Below are positions 33,621 through 46,235 of a stretch of 64,000 nt of DNA, piece after piece (position 1 is the first letter of the stretch; the number at the start of each line of letters is the position of its first letter). The stretch is taken from positions 1,722,411 to 1,786,410 of the forward strand of contig JAJQOW010000020.1 in the NCBI GenBank assembly GCA_037975125.1, written 5' to 3'. This stretch comes from Latrodectus hesperus. Its lineage: Eukaryota > Arthropoda > Arachnida > Araneae > Theridiidae. The notes below the pieces were generated by a model. That model ran no database searches, was not told the origin of the DNA, and worked only from the letters and a program-made list of their open reading frames with translations. A program made the position numbers and the translations under genes.

Positions 33621-34532
33621 CTAATAACTTTACGAAACTCCCTACGCACAATTATTTTTGGTGCCAATAATGACATCTTTTTAACAGTGAACTTTACAAC
33701 CGTTAATTATCGCACTAAGCAATTTCTACTGAATTCTTTTTTTCATGTTTTCTTTCGAGGCACGTATTTAAAAAAATATATTGCCCTAAATTTTTATGCA
33801 AAGGAATAAATGATTTCCTTTTACGTAATTTTTTATGAGTGATTTAGATGACAAAGTGTTAAAAATAATAGCATTTAATAAATAATAATCGTTAGTCATT
33901 ATGCCAAAGGTTATTATAAAAGATTTTTTTCCTTACTATTTCCTTTTGTTATTTCTTTCTGTTCACTTTAAATAAATAAGTTTCGTATTCTTCAGATGTA
34001 TTCACCATCATATCAGTGATATCACTTGTTCAACATACGAAAATTTCCCACATCCTGCATGAATTGTTTTCGAAGTATTCATTTACTATTTAATTTTCCT
34101 AAGAAATTAATTTAATTTATAATAAATAGATTTAAAAATATTTTTTAAAAATATAACACATTTTTTTAATTTTACAAATAAAAAACAATATAAATTACCA
34201 TTGAACAATTAAAAATTTATTTGTTTTCGTTTTTAAGAATACAACATGAATGACTATATCTGTTATCTGCAACTTAATCAAGAAAAGTTTGCAATGTAAA
34301 ACTTATCCAACATTTCTATTCTTTGTAATTATTTCTAAACATTCATAAGGATGAAAATTAAACATTGTAAATTCTCAAATAGAAGTTTCATTTTTCTATT
34401 GCAAAGCGTATTAACTTCATTTGCAACGTAGCCGATTATAGCATTTTTTGAACATTACTTTAAAAGTAACATATTTTGTAAGCACTGTGGCATCGTACAC
34501 AAAAAATTTCAGCGCCCTATTACCTCGATTCT
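33621..34532. other. AT-rich stretch without recognisable genes
   Basis: The open frame running through 33540-33809 starts inside the dyad above and encodes no known domain. The rest is AT-rich. Confidence 0.45.
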
Positions 34533-34543
34533 GATAATCAGAG

Positions 34544-34765
34544 AGGGCGCTCCGTGGCTGAGTGGTCAAAGTATCACTCCGCTACTCGCTTGAGAGTGTA
34601 GGAGTGTGGGTTCGATTCCCACCGTGGCCCTGGGTGTTTTCTTCGTTATTCTTCTGAGGTTGTACATCTGTCATTGTGCTATTTGTCCTATTATTGACGA
34701 AGACTTACAAGCGGATCTCAAGAATCAAGCATACAAGTCTGAACATATATAATGTAATAAATAAA
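34544..34765 (+). repeat. SINE family C (tRNA-headed), copy
   Basis: The head has an A box TGGCTGAGTGG and B box GGTTCGATTCC with a long variable region between them, like a serine or leucine tRNA. A body of about 140 bp ends in a TAATAAATAAA tail. Target duplications GATAATCAGAG lie at 34533-34543 and 34766-34776. The exact duplications show recent retroposition. The body differs from families A and B. Confidence 0.9.
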
Positions 34766-34776
34766 GATAATCAGAG

Positions 34777-35460
34777 GCATAGATAGAATTGACATTAAAG
34801 ACTGTGGCACATTGACATTATTGACTTAAATTTCCGCGCCATATTGAAATTGAGCTGTATTGTTAAGTATATGAAAAATTTATTAAAATATTTCACAAGT
34901 TCTATTATGACTAGACCTTCACTTTTTGTAGATTTCGATAATTCTAAAGAATAATTTATCTTCGTTTGAAATTTATTTTTAAATTGTCTCAATATTTTGA
35001 AGATATATTTAAAACATAAAGAATTTAGAAATTTTATATAAAAAATGTTATCTTTTGTATATATATTTATAAATACCAGGAAAATGTTTTTAATTCTATA
35101 TATCATAGGTTTTTTTTTATTTTAATAAATAAACCTTATACTGTTTGCAAAAATTAGCAACGCTCACATGGCAGACGAATACTTGGTTGTTTGAGGAATC
35201 AATCCAATCCTATTTTAATCAAAAAACTCCTCTTCTCTCAGAAAAGTCTTGAATTCAGATTTTTCAAAGTTCCAGAATCTCATTTGAGGGTCCTTTCACT
35301 CATCTCCAAGAAGCGATGCGCGAGTTCTCAGTTTCCGAATCCTGTACCCTCCCATCTAAAGCGCGTTGTTTTGTCACAATATCGCAGCAACTTATTTCAT
35401 TTTTTTCATTAGGTATAACTATTGTGAAAACAAGGGAATTATATATATTATATTCAATAT
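34777..35460. other. Stretch without recognisable genes
   Basis: The 103-codon minus-strand frame at 34795-35106 is Ile/Phe/Lys-rich, as expected by chance from AT-rich DNA. A GC-richer patch at 35160-35390 is unassigned. Confidence 0.4.
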
Positions 35461-35749
35461 GCCGACCGATGGCTGAGTGGTTAGCGTTCCTGACTACTGA
35501 GCTGTGGGTCCCGGGTTCGAATCCCGGTTCGGGCATGGATGTTTCTTTCCTTCTCTGTCCTTTCTTCTGTGATGAAGTATGAATGTGGCCCACCCTATAA
35601 ACGGGTTTGTGGTGTATGGCGTGGGCAACGGTACTCGCCTCCGTGACTTGGTTCACAGGTGCCCGCTGCGTAACGATTAATGAGTAGCAGCTTCTGGCCT
35701 TGTTGTGGCATAGGGTTCGTCACCCAAGTGTGCCCGCCATTGGAATAAA
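35461..35749 (+). repeat. SINE family A, copy 4
   Basis: GCCGACCGATGGCTGAGTGG starts the head. The B box GGTTCGAATCCCGG is intact, and the body ends GCCCGCCATTGG and AATAAAAAAAA. It is the best preserved family A head in the window. A target duplication is not obvious because both flanks are AT-rich. Confidence 0.9.
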
Positions 35750-37612
35750 AAAAATGTTATAAACATCCAATTGCAATATCAGAAAGTCTCTGTGCTGGTG
35801 ATGAAAATACATATCTGAGCTTAAAGAGTCGTTAAAAACTTTAAATGAAGTGGGTGACCGAAACAAATAAAAGCGAAGTAAGATTGGATATATAGTGGTT
35901 TTTCGCACAAAAATTATTCTCTCAAAGCAGACACGTTGAATTTTAACAACTACCGGTTCAAATCACTCACACGCACTTAACAACAATTATTATTATAATT
36001 ATCCCTATGAAATTAAAAGTATGATTGACAATAGGGTACATGAATTTATTACGATAAAATAAAGAACAAACTATGCTTTGCACACACATTTTAGTTAAAA
36101 CTGTTTTCTGAATATTGTAAAGTTCTTAGTAACAATTAAAAGTCAATTTATAAGTAAAAATAAAATTGCAACGATAATAGTAAAATTGACTAACACAAAA
36201 ATGAAAACAATGTGCAGTTAATTTTATTTTATCAATTATTTCATAAATAAATATATTTCAGGGTATTTCATTTTATAAAAGTATTAATTAGTTTATGTAT
36301 AGTATGCATAAATTAATCAAATTGATATTTAGTTTCATATATAACACACATCATAAATCAAATTGATGTAATGATAAATAATTATTCTTTTTTTTTCCAA
36401 ATTCCTTATTTGAAATTTTTGTTGCACATTAATTGTGTGTGGGAAGCTAATTATCTAACTGAAAATCATGAACCACTCTCAACTTTAATTTAAAAGATCT
36501 TAGGTCGATATTAAAGTTTTTAACATATGCACATGAACTAAATTTTTTATGTATAAAAACCAATGAAGCCAACTTTACGAGAGTTTTCTATAATTATCTT
36601 ATGTTTATATATTTATATTTACATTATTCTGAATTCAGTGAAGAAATTTTTTGCGATTGAATACAAAACTGTACAATATATTAAGTAATACTGAAATAAA
36701 ATTGAAATAGAAATGCAAATGATTTTAAAAATATGTATTATATTTTTTTTAATTATTCGAAGTATCCAAGGAACTTAAATTCTTTGAAAAGTATTTTTTG
36801 CATAAAAGCTTTCTTGCGAATAATCTCTCTCTCAACATTTTAAAACATAAATTAATGAATATTCTGATACATTATGTGCATATTGTGCTATTATAAATTT
36901 AAAAAATAAAAAGTAAATCATCCTTAAAATTTAAGTGATTTTCAGTATCTTTTCGAACCGACAAAAATACATTCGCTAAGTCTAAATACAATAAACTTTC
37001 AAACATCACTGATTTTAAAGTAAAAAAAAATTTTTTTTGAAGTATAAAATCAGCGTTTCTCGACCACACAAGAAAACTCTCACAACATTATGATATCAAG
37101 AATTATAGAATCTGTATTTATTGCTGAAATTACTTAATTTAGTGGAAAAAGTTAAGATTTTCAGAGATATGTTAAGAATTCCTAAAATAGAGATTGGAGG
37201 GAATTCCATCTTATTTAATCAATAATCTGATTTTATTGATTAAGTTTGTTTATCAATAAAATCTGATGATTTTAAACAAAATTCGAAGATGTAGTTTAAT
37301 TATATTTTATTTTTTAAATATAGAAATTCAAACTTGAGAAAATTTATACTTTAGAATTTTAATCAATTTTATTTAACTCTTAAACTAAAAATGGAAACAC
37401 ATATTTTAAAATTATTAAATAAAGTTTAATTTTTTAAGTAAGAATGACAAATGCTCAAAAATATAAGAAATAAAAGAAAGTAGATGAGTACCAAATACAC
37501 AAAATATAAATCAAAATGCCAAGGAAAATTTATAGGGACAACAGTTTTTCACAAGTAAAGGACTGAATTGCTCAGGCACTTTACTCAGTGAAGTTCAGCT
37601 GTATCTTTTAAT
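35750..37612. other. AT-rich stretch, with a possible SINE head at its end
   Basis: No genes. At 37560-37612, just before the minisatellite, GAATTGCTCAGGCACTTTAC and a later TGATTTCACA in the first repeat unit have a loosely tRNA-like layout. The minisatellite may have grown from a tRNA-derived SINE. Confidence 0.35.
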
Positions 37613-39222
37613 GAGCTCACGGGTTTGATTTCACATCAGGGACCCCGTGGAGTGATGCTCAAGTTCCGTTGCATGAGCTCACGGGTCTGATTCCACATCA
37701 GGGACCCCGTGGAGTGAAGCTCAAGTTCCGTTGCATGAGCTCACGGGTCTGATTCCACATCAGGGACCCCGTGGAGTGAAGCTCAAGTTCCGTTGCATGA
37801 GCTCACGGGTCTGATTCCACATCAGGGACCCCGTGGAGTGAAGCTCAAGTTCCGTTGCATGAGCTCACGGGTCTGATTCCACATCAGGGACCCCGTGGAG
37901 TGAAGCTCAAGTTCCGTTGCATGAGCTCACGGGTCTGATTCCACATCAGGGACCCCGTGGAGTGAAGCTCAAGTTCCGTTGCATGAGCTCACGGGTCTGA
38001 TTCCACATCAGGGACCCCGTGGAGTGAAGCTCAAGTTTCGTTGCATGAGCTCACGGGTCTGATTCCACATCAGGGACCCCGTGGAGTGAAGCTCAAGTTC
38101 CGTTGCATGAGCTCACGGGTCTGATTCCACATCAGGGACCCCGTGGAGTGAAGCTCAAGTTCCGTTGCATGAGCTCACGGGTCTGATTCCACATCAGGGA
38201 CCCCGTGGAGTGAAGCTCAAGTTCCGTTGCATGAGCTCACGGGTCTGATTCCACATCAGGGACCCCGTGGAGTGATGCTCAAGTTCCGTTGCATGAGCTC
38301 ACGGGTCTGATTCCACATCAGGGACCCCGTGGAGTGAAGCTCAAGTTCCGTTGCATGAGCTCACGGGTCTGATTCCACATCAGGGACCCCGTGGAGTGAT
38401 GCTCAAGTTCCGTTGCATGAGCTCACGGGTCTGATTCCACATCAGGGACCCCGTGGAGTGAAGCTCAAGTTCCGTTGCATGAGCTCACGGGTCTGATTCC
38501 ACATCAGGGACCCCGTGGAGTGATGCTCAAGTTCCGTTGCATGAGCTCACGGGTCTGATTCCACATCAGGGACCCCGTGGAGTGAAGCTCAAGTTCCGTT
38601 GCATGAGCTCACGGGTCTGATTCCACATCAGGGACCCCGTGGAGTGAAGCTCAAGTTCCGTTGCATGAGCTCACGGGTCTGATTCCACATCAGGGACCCC
38701 GTGGAGTGAAGCTCAAGTTCCGTTGCATGAGCTCACGGGTCTGATTCCACATCAGGGACCCCGTGGAGTGAAGCTCAAGTTCCGTTGCATGAGCTCACGG
38801 GTCTGATTCCACATCAGGGACCCCGTGGAGTGAAGCTCAAGTTCCGTTGCATGAGCTCACGGGTCTGATTCCACATCAGGGACCCCGTGGAGTGATGCTC
38901 AAGTTCCGTTGCATGAGCTCACGGGTCTGATTCCACATCAGGGACCCCGTGGAGTGAAGCTCAAGTTCCGTTGCATGAGCTCACGGGTCTGATTCCACAT
39001 CAGGGACCCCGTGGAGTGAAGCTCAAGTTCCGTTGCATGAGCTCACGGGTCTGATTCCACATCAGGGACCCCGTGGAGTGAAGCTCAAGTTCCGTTGCAT
39101 GAGCTCACGGGTCTGATTCCACATCAGGGACCCCGTGGAGTGAAGCTCAAGTTCCGTTGCATAAGCGCATGGATTTGATTACATCAGAGGGACCCCTAGA
39201 GTGACGCTGAAGATCCTATAAC
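37613..39222 (+). repeat. 62-bp minisatellite, 25 near-identical copies plus one degraded
   Basis: Units start GAGCTCACGGGTCTGATTCC and end CAAGTTCCGTTGCAT, exactly every 62 bp from 37613 to 39162. A degraded 26th copy lies at 39163-39222. Variation is tiny. Unit 1 has a few differences in its first half. Units 1, 11, 13, 15 and 21 have GATGCTC in place of GAAGCTC, and unit 7 has one C to T change. The array is GC-rich in an AT-rich region. Each unit can fold: TGAGCT with AGCTCA, CACGGG with CCCGTG, and CTGAT with ATCAG around a TCCAC loop. Confidence 0.98.
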
Positions 39223-41709
39223 ATAACTTCTATATTTTATTAAATAACACATGTGAAAATGATTAGCTACACTTTCATATGAAAATTGGTATATATTGCA
39301 TACGCGGGACCTATGCAATAATATCCGTGGTGAAAAATTGTTACGATTATAGTTAAGCATAACTCATCTTACCTGCTTTTGTATTATTATAAATTCCGAT
39401 TTGTTTTTCATGAATCTTTTGCAAAGGCTCATTTGAAAAATAAAATATTATAATTTCTTCAGTGATATATGACTGGCAGCTTAAAATAGTTTTGTGGCTT
39501 AAGATAATAAGAGTACGTGAAAATATAACCACATAAAACCAATATAATAAGCATAGTGGTTCAAATTACTGTTAAGCAGAGGAGTCTTGGTAGAGATCTT
39601 TTGAGCTAGGTACAGGGAAACTGCGTGGCATCAACATAAACAAACTTAAAGAAGAAGGATATACTCCTGTAGGAAAGTGCAACTGTGTGGTTAAATGAAC
39701 CATATTAGAAGTATAATACAGTAAATTATTAACGCACAACTCAAGATGCTACTCTATGCTGACATTTCTTTTTTTATTATATTTACTTTTCCACATCACT
39801 TATAATTTTCTATACTTTATAAACGTGAATTATATTTAGAAACTGTTTTTCATAAAATACTACACCATATAAGTAAGAATAAAAAATGAGACACGCTATG
39901 GTGATTGTGTATTATATTGCCGAATCATGGCAATATCAGCGTTGAATTACCATGACATTGTCTTTGTTCGTAAATTGCTTATCTTAATGAATATGATATG
40001 TAAAATTTCATATTATTTGGTTTTGTGGATTTGATTGATAATTCTTGCCCAAATATTTGCTTTTACAATATATTAAAATATTAATGCTTAAACGTCGTTA
40101 GTTCATATTAAAATAAGGTACAACCAAACCAAAAAACCTAGTCCAATAATTTTTCAAGTGTAATCACACACACATGTTTGAATATCACCTATATTTTATA
40201 AAAGCCACAAATGAAGTATAGACAATCTTAAGGACAAAATTATTAATTTAAATGTTATTAATATAGATAGTTTTTGAAACGTTTAAAAGTAATTTTAATA
40301 TATTAAACATAAATTGGTGTTTACATGCTCCACACATACAAATATAATAAATCTTTTCATTTTAAAATCAGTTTCTACCAATTTCCGAAAAACATATTGA
40401 AATTACAAATTACAGTTCAAAATATAAGAAATTATATTATTAATGGAATGAACTGCAATACATTGCTTATAAACAATAAAATAGAAAAGTTATATAAGTG
40501 CGTTTTCTTTTTAATAAATGAATCATTTCTATTTTACTCAGATACTAAGTATGAGAGAAATATCTGCAAGAATCTCAGCAAAATCATTGAGAAAAAATAC
40601 ACAAAAATAATTTATCTTTTTGATGATCAGAACAAGTCTCCAAAATAAAAATTAATTTCTAAAAGAAATTCTAATTGCAAATTAGAAATTTTGTTTTTCT
40701 CAAAAAGTTTTATACCAATTAAATTATTTTTCTAAGCTGAAAATTAACACAGTTTATAAGCGAGTACAAAAAGTCAACATAAATAACCTTGGAAAATATT
40801 TACTTTATTTTTAATTTTGCACCAAAACTAAATATGAGAAGATTTTTCACTCAATAAATTCCTCTGGTGTTTGGTTACTTAGAAATGCTTATTTAATATA
40901 TATGAACAGTAACATACAACACACACACATCATTTTCAAACATGATTGAAATACATTGTTAAGTTTCTAAATTTTAAGTAAATTAAATAAGCTAAAATTT
41001 GAAAATATTAATGTTTATGTTTAACCTATAAATGGTAATGCAAATCTGAATATTAAAGATATCAGTTTTGAAAGAGGTAAAAATTTGTGAAAAAAGCAAA
41101 ACTTATTTTTAATACAGAAAGAAATCAAATACATAAAAAGATCTGGATATTTACTTCATCAGTTACAATCAATAAAAGACAAAATATTGTAATGCACAAA
41201 GTATTTCTGAGTGAATTTTCTCGGAAAAATCTAAAATACGCCAAACGCGTATAACTTCTAGATCATAGGAAAGTTACAACTTTTTAATAAAACTCTCTAT
41301 ATAGTAAGTACTTTTAAAAAAATTCATTTACTATGGGAATATTTCACCAATGATACAAAAAATGACGATTACAATATTTATTTTAACAATGTAATTAAGT
41401 GGTTATGAGATAAAATTTAAAATTAAAATGGCAATTTTTTATGAAATAAAAAAATTTTCAAAATATTTTGCACTCATTCATATTGAACTTCTAAAAACTG
41501 AAATCTTAAGAAAAAACTACAAGTTATTTGAAGAATGCTGTAAAAATCTAAGAATCATCATTTCACTAAAACAAATTATCATTTATATCTTAATCAGAAA
41601 TTTCCAGTGACCATTTCAAATTTTCTAGTTTAATAACTTAAATTAGCTTTGCATTAATGACTATTTTTTATACAGGTTTGGTTTTCAACGTAAAATAAAT
41701 GCACTTCTC
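39223..41709. other. AT-rich stretch without recognisable genes
   Basis: The 107-codon plus-strand frame at 40325-40648 and the 60-codon frame at 41428-41610 are Lys/Ile/Asn-rich and match nothing I know. A GC-richer patch at 39560-39640 is not assignable. Confidence 0.4.
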
Positions 41710-41935
41710 TAAGACCAAAAAATTTCACTGTAAGGTTTTGCAGCAAGAGTTTGGCTCAATTTGTTGGTCACTCCATGGTCATTTTACTCGCGCAATGGCT
41801 AATTAATCTGTGTTAATTTAAAGTGGAGTCCAAACCAATGCAAATATCTAGGACCAGGTGGGATTCGAAACCACGATCAGTTTAATCAAAGGTAAGAAAG
41901 ATCGCTAACGTTCGGTTACCTTCTCGACTTTTACA
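41710..41935 (-). repeat. tRNA-headed SINE-like repeat, reverse orientation
   Basis: On the minus strand, starting near 41935, AGGTAACCGAACGTTAGCG resembles an A box and GTGGTTTCGAATCCCACC is a good B box with stem-like flanks. A body of about 150 bp follows toward 41710. The head resembles an isoleucine or valine tRNA. No target duplication was found. Confidence 0.6.
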
Positions 41936-41994
41936 TCAAGAGACTTTTTCTTCAAAATATTCAAATAAACGGATGTAATTAGTGATTGAAACTG

Positions 41995-42065
41995 CACTCG
42001 AACACATTGGCGTAGCTAGCACAACTGGCGCCCGGGTACGACACCGCAATTTTGGCTCCCCATCT
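41995..42065 (+). repeat. Fragment of a GC-rich dispersed repeat
   Basis: TTGGCGTAGCTAGCACAACT, then GGCGCCCGGGTACGACACCG. The same sequence type occurs in the opposite orientation at 46140-46235 (GGCGCCCC...CGACGCCCGAGT...CTACGCCACTGC). The element type is unknown to me. Confidence 0.5.
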
Positions 42066-44421
42066 CAAAAAAATAGTAATATAATATATAGAATAAACAT
42101 GTGTAATAAAATTATAATGCAAATAATCACAGCAAAGTATCTACTTTAAAATATTAAATAAAGATAATTTTAAATACTCAGGTTGTACTTTTAAATTTGA
42201 GATAAAAAATCTAGTAAAAAAATCATAATTAGAATAGGATTCGGAAATGTATCAGTGGAAATCAAAGTTATGGAAATTTAGAATTAGTTAAAGATTGTGT
42301 TAGAAAATCATTTTTCTGAAGTTCAATGATATTAACCATGTGTTTCGAGACAGAGTTCGAATTTGATAAATCTAAAAGTAAAAAATTTGTCAAATTATAA
42401 TTCTAAGTGTTATGGCAGTCTAATGAATGTAACTAAGCTAACTTAAAGCAAATATAAATAAATTCTCTTTTAGAATATGGTTTTGATTTGTTTTGACATG
42501 GAAGTGTTTTTATAAATTCTGATAATCTAAATTGTTCTCTTTTTCCAGATCTTTTAATTAAGAAAATATAAAAGTTATCTATAAGAACTAGTTAATATTC
42601 AATTTAAAGTTATGTATTGTTAAAATAAAAAATAAATTATTTACAGAAATATCAATCTAGACTTTAATTTACTTTTAGTAATTTTGATCATTTTGTATTT
42701 TTGAATACCTTTTACGTCAAATATATATAATTTATACTATTATTTAATTTATCGGTCTTAAAACATCTACTGAAATGAACGTACAAAAAATCTCAATTGT
42801 TTAAATTCTTAAACTGAGAGATTTGTGGCAGCACTGAAAAAGTTAAAATTTAATTTTTGCCATGTGACAACAAATCTTCTTAGATTTTGTTTTCTGAAAA
42901 ATAAAGTATTATTCTATTCTTTTGCTCACATAGATTCGGCTAATTTACTTGCTTTTACAAATAATATAAAAAATTATTGCCATTACCGTCGTGCCCTACA
43001 GATTATTGCACGTTTTATTCTAAGTCATCATCTTCGAACTCTTCTGGACGAAATATTTAATATAGCTTAATAATTCTATTTCTTTGAAATTAAAATATTT
43101 TTATGCAAAGCAATTGGAATTTATGACATTTCCCATCACGAATTGGGGATTATACATATATTTGCAGGATTATCCATATATTTCGATAATTTATTACATT
43201 TACCGAGTTTAGTGGGGATTATGTATAATCATTGGTTACTATACATAATTGCCGGATTAATCACTTTTACCGCAACACTATCTTAAGATTTTACTCTTAG
43301 AACATTTCTCCTTGAAAATTTTCAACTTGTATTTAATGTGTTTAATAAGACTTTCTTGTGATTTTAAAATATATTTCTTAATTAAAACAAGAACTAATTC
43401 ATTTTAAAAAAAGAACTTATTTTTATTCTGAATCATTTTATTACATTTAAAAATATTACTAATCTGTAGCTTTTTTCAAAGCATAATAATTTTGCCTGGT
43501 TTCATTATATTCCTTTAAAATAATTTCTAAGCTAAACATGATTTCATTATATAAACTGAAATATACAGTTAATTAAAGATTAATTATTAAGAAACATTTT
43601 ATGTGTACATAAAAAAATATTTAATACATTGGATTTTTAACTTTACAAAAAGGAATTTTTTAATATAATGTATTAATATTACAGGTGACAAAATTAAGTC
43701 AACAAAAATTATTTTCAAAAATATTTAAGTTTTAAATATTTTGATTTCAAACAAATAATTTTAAATAAGCAATTTGATTTTAAATTACAAAACTATAGAT
43801 GTATGTTAATAAATATTCATAATGGCTAAAAAATGTGCTAAATAAGCAAAATGTAAAGAATAAGAGGTAGACAGAAAATAAAATTTACTCAATAATCAAC
43901 ATTTCTAGCGAAGTCCATAGTTTTTAACGAAATAACACTTTTTGCTAAAGACGAATATTTGTGAGTTTCAATCGCTATATTCGGGAAAGGATGATATTCT
44001 AACCGGGTAAATAGTTAAAAGAAAAGGAAATTCTGAATTTTCCTAGCATTTGGAGGTAATTATTTTTCAATTTCCAGCGTTGTATCGTATTTCGATTCCA
44101 GGAATAGAATTCTCTTGATTGGATACTGCATTGCTATCTTCATCAGGAATTCTCTTTGGTTGGGGGTCAGTCTGTTGCTGAACACAAACATTTTCAGATA
44201 AAGAGGACCGCTAAAGAGAAATACATTTCAACGCAAATTTTTTCATGAGTATAACGCGACAGTAGACTAAGAGGTTACAGCAAAGCTTGAGGTAAATCCA
44301 GATCTTTTCTTTCCTCTGGAGCAATGTACAAGAATTTCTCCCAGAAGTTTTAAGTCTCAAGAACATCTTTCAGTTACGTTTTATATTCCTTATTTTTCTG
44401 ATACATTTAATGATTTTTAGT

Positions 44422-44459
44422 AAATGGATATAAAAATTAAGTAATTTTTATATCCATTT
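44422..44459. repeat. Short perfect palindrome
   Basis: The arm AAATGGATATAAAAATTA and its exact reverse complement are separated by two bases. A partial third copy of GGATATAAAAATTAA follows at 44460-44475. Confidence 0.9.
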
Positions 44460-45069
44460 GGATATAAAAATTAAATAATTTGATTCTTTTAACGTTTTTA
44501 GATTTTTCATCCTTGTCGGGTCCCTTCTTTGTTTGATAAAGAAGGGGCTCAAGTGAAATTAATTTTATCAGCAAGTGAAAAAAAAATTAAAATCAAAATC
44601 ATTAGAATTATTAATGCAATATATTAATTATTTATAATTAAGTATTATTCTTTAAAATGAAGTTTTCTACATATTCTCATTAAATCATCCAGATTTAGCT
44701 TCACAGAAGCCCTAAGCTATACCGAATGTATATATAATAATACATTTAAATATCTATTATATTTTTCTCGGATTTTATTTAACATAGCAATGCTAGTTTA
44801 AGGAACTTATAATTTAGGAACTCAGCAAAAAATAAACTCTGAGATATAGTTTATTTACCTGACAAAACTCTCGGTACTATAATTCCATTATCACATACTT
44901 GTTGTTTATTTAAAATTTCAGTGATTAGAATATGGCGTTAATAATTGTAATTATAAAAGTATATTATTAAGAACTGAGAAATGAAATACTTTACACACAT
45001 CCATTCATTTTATTTAAAATGAAATTTTTTGTATTTTTTATGCTTTTCTCATAGATTTTTAAAAAGTGC

Positions 45070-45226
45070 AAATTTTAAGAACCTTTAAAGAAAAATTTTC
45101 GCTTGGGTTTTAATCATAGTTTGAGTCAAATAAGTTTGTACAATTTAATTATAGTTTGTGAGTCAAATGAGTTTGAGTAAAAAATTTTCACTTGTGTTTT
45201 AATTATAGTTTGAGTCAAATAAGTAT
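45070..45226 (+). repeat. Short imperfect tandem repeat, three copies
   Basis: TTTTAATCATAGTTTGAGTC, TTTAATTATAGTTTGTGAGT and TTTTAATTATAGTTTGAGTC recur with AAATAAGT or AAATGAGT behind them. The first and third copies also share AAAATTTTC(G/A)CTTG in front. Confidence 0.7.
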
Positions 45227-46139
45227 TTACTAAAAATGTTTCAGTTTTATAAAATTTCATTTTTAGAGATTGATTTTATTATTTTATTTTAGTCAAAATG
45301 AGATTAAAACTTCACATTTCTTATTTATAAGAGAAAATTTTGTTTATTAAATTGTTTATATTAACAATAAGAAATGAATATCAAGTCAAATAGTATTTTA
45401 GAATATCAAAATTTCTACAAAAAAATTTTTTTTGAATTCCTAAATGATAAATAACATCCTGCGAATTCCTTAATGATGTATTTGTCAGTCGATGCAATAT
45501 TAATTAGATATCTTCTTTTTTTGAGTAGAAAAGATTCATTTGCTTAATCAATGTTACAATTTTTCACAGGTATGCAGCTTGATTTTGACATCTTATAAAA
45601 AATTAGAATTCTAAAGAACATAGTGTGAATCTTGCTGCATTCAATAATTCAAATCATTTACAGATTAGATCATGAGCTTACCTTTTTGGAATCACCCTAA
45701 ATTATTGATTCGTAAATCAAGAGATATAACATCAACACAAATTATTTGATAAATAAGTTGAAACTAAAAACATCTCAAATGCATAAAAAGGAAACTAACC
45801 AATATAATTTATAAATCAGAATTTTTATCAGAAAAAAATTTAACATAGTTCCATCATCACATGTACAAGATTTACTATACAAAATAATGATAAAGCATCA
45901 CAAGTCTTGAGCAAAGTATAAAAAACTGTAAGAAAAGATATTTGGAAAAAGCGATTAGAAGAACACACTTTTTAATACGAACTAAACTATACTAACTTAT
46001 TAATATGGAAATATGAAAAAGGAAAATTTTCATATATGGCAAGCTCTTCAACAGGAGAATATAATTATTAAATTTAAATTATATTTCTCTGAATAAAACT
46101 AATATTTCGATTTAAAAAATCAAATTTTTCTGAAAAAAT

Positions 46140-46235
46140 TTTTCGTAGCTGCTATTTGGCGCCCCTGTTAAAGCGACGCCCGAGTCACGACAGACCCCCT
46201 TGCCCCCCCCTTCACTACGCCACTGCTCGAACACT
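46140..46235 (-). repeat. GC-rich dispersed repeat fragment, second copy
   Basis: Reverse-orientation relative of the segment at 41995-42065, with a C9 run near 46205. A minus-strand frame reads EQWRSEGGGKGVCRDSG across it, but this is translation of a repeat, not a supported gene. A (CATA)n tract follows at 46250-46270. Confidence 0.5.

Larger units (their letters stand above)
42066..46111. other. AT-rich stretch with short palindromes and direct repeats
   Basis: No genes. A patch at 43120-43275 contains several GGATTAT/ATAATC motifs, including the palindrome GATTATGTATAATC (43217-43230). At 44422-44459 is an 18-bp-arm palindrome with a 2-nt loop. At 44522-44546 a 9-bp stem CCCTTCTTT is closed by a 7-nt loop. 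At 45070-45226 a unit resembling TTTTAATTATAGTTTGAGTC is repeated three times. The 81-codon frame at 42825-43070 is not recognised. Confidence 0.4.

Noticed and set aside
33540..33809. 89-codon frame starting at the GC-rich dyad
   Set aside because: No domain, and the start lies inside a regulatory-like dyad. The GC-rich part alone explains the absence of stops.
37613..39222. CRISPR array
   Set aside because: The whole 62-bp unit is repeated without variable spacers, in a eukaryotic context without cas genes. It is a minisatellite.
40325..40648. 107-codon open frame
   Set aside because: Lys/Ile/Asn-rich composition as expected by chance in AT-rich DNA, no domain, no promoter or splice context.
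42825..43070. 81-codon frame
   Set aside because: No true family signature found, and no conserved context. Left as unassigned.
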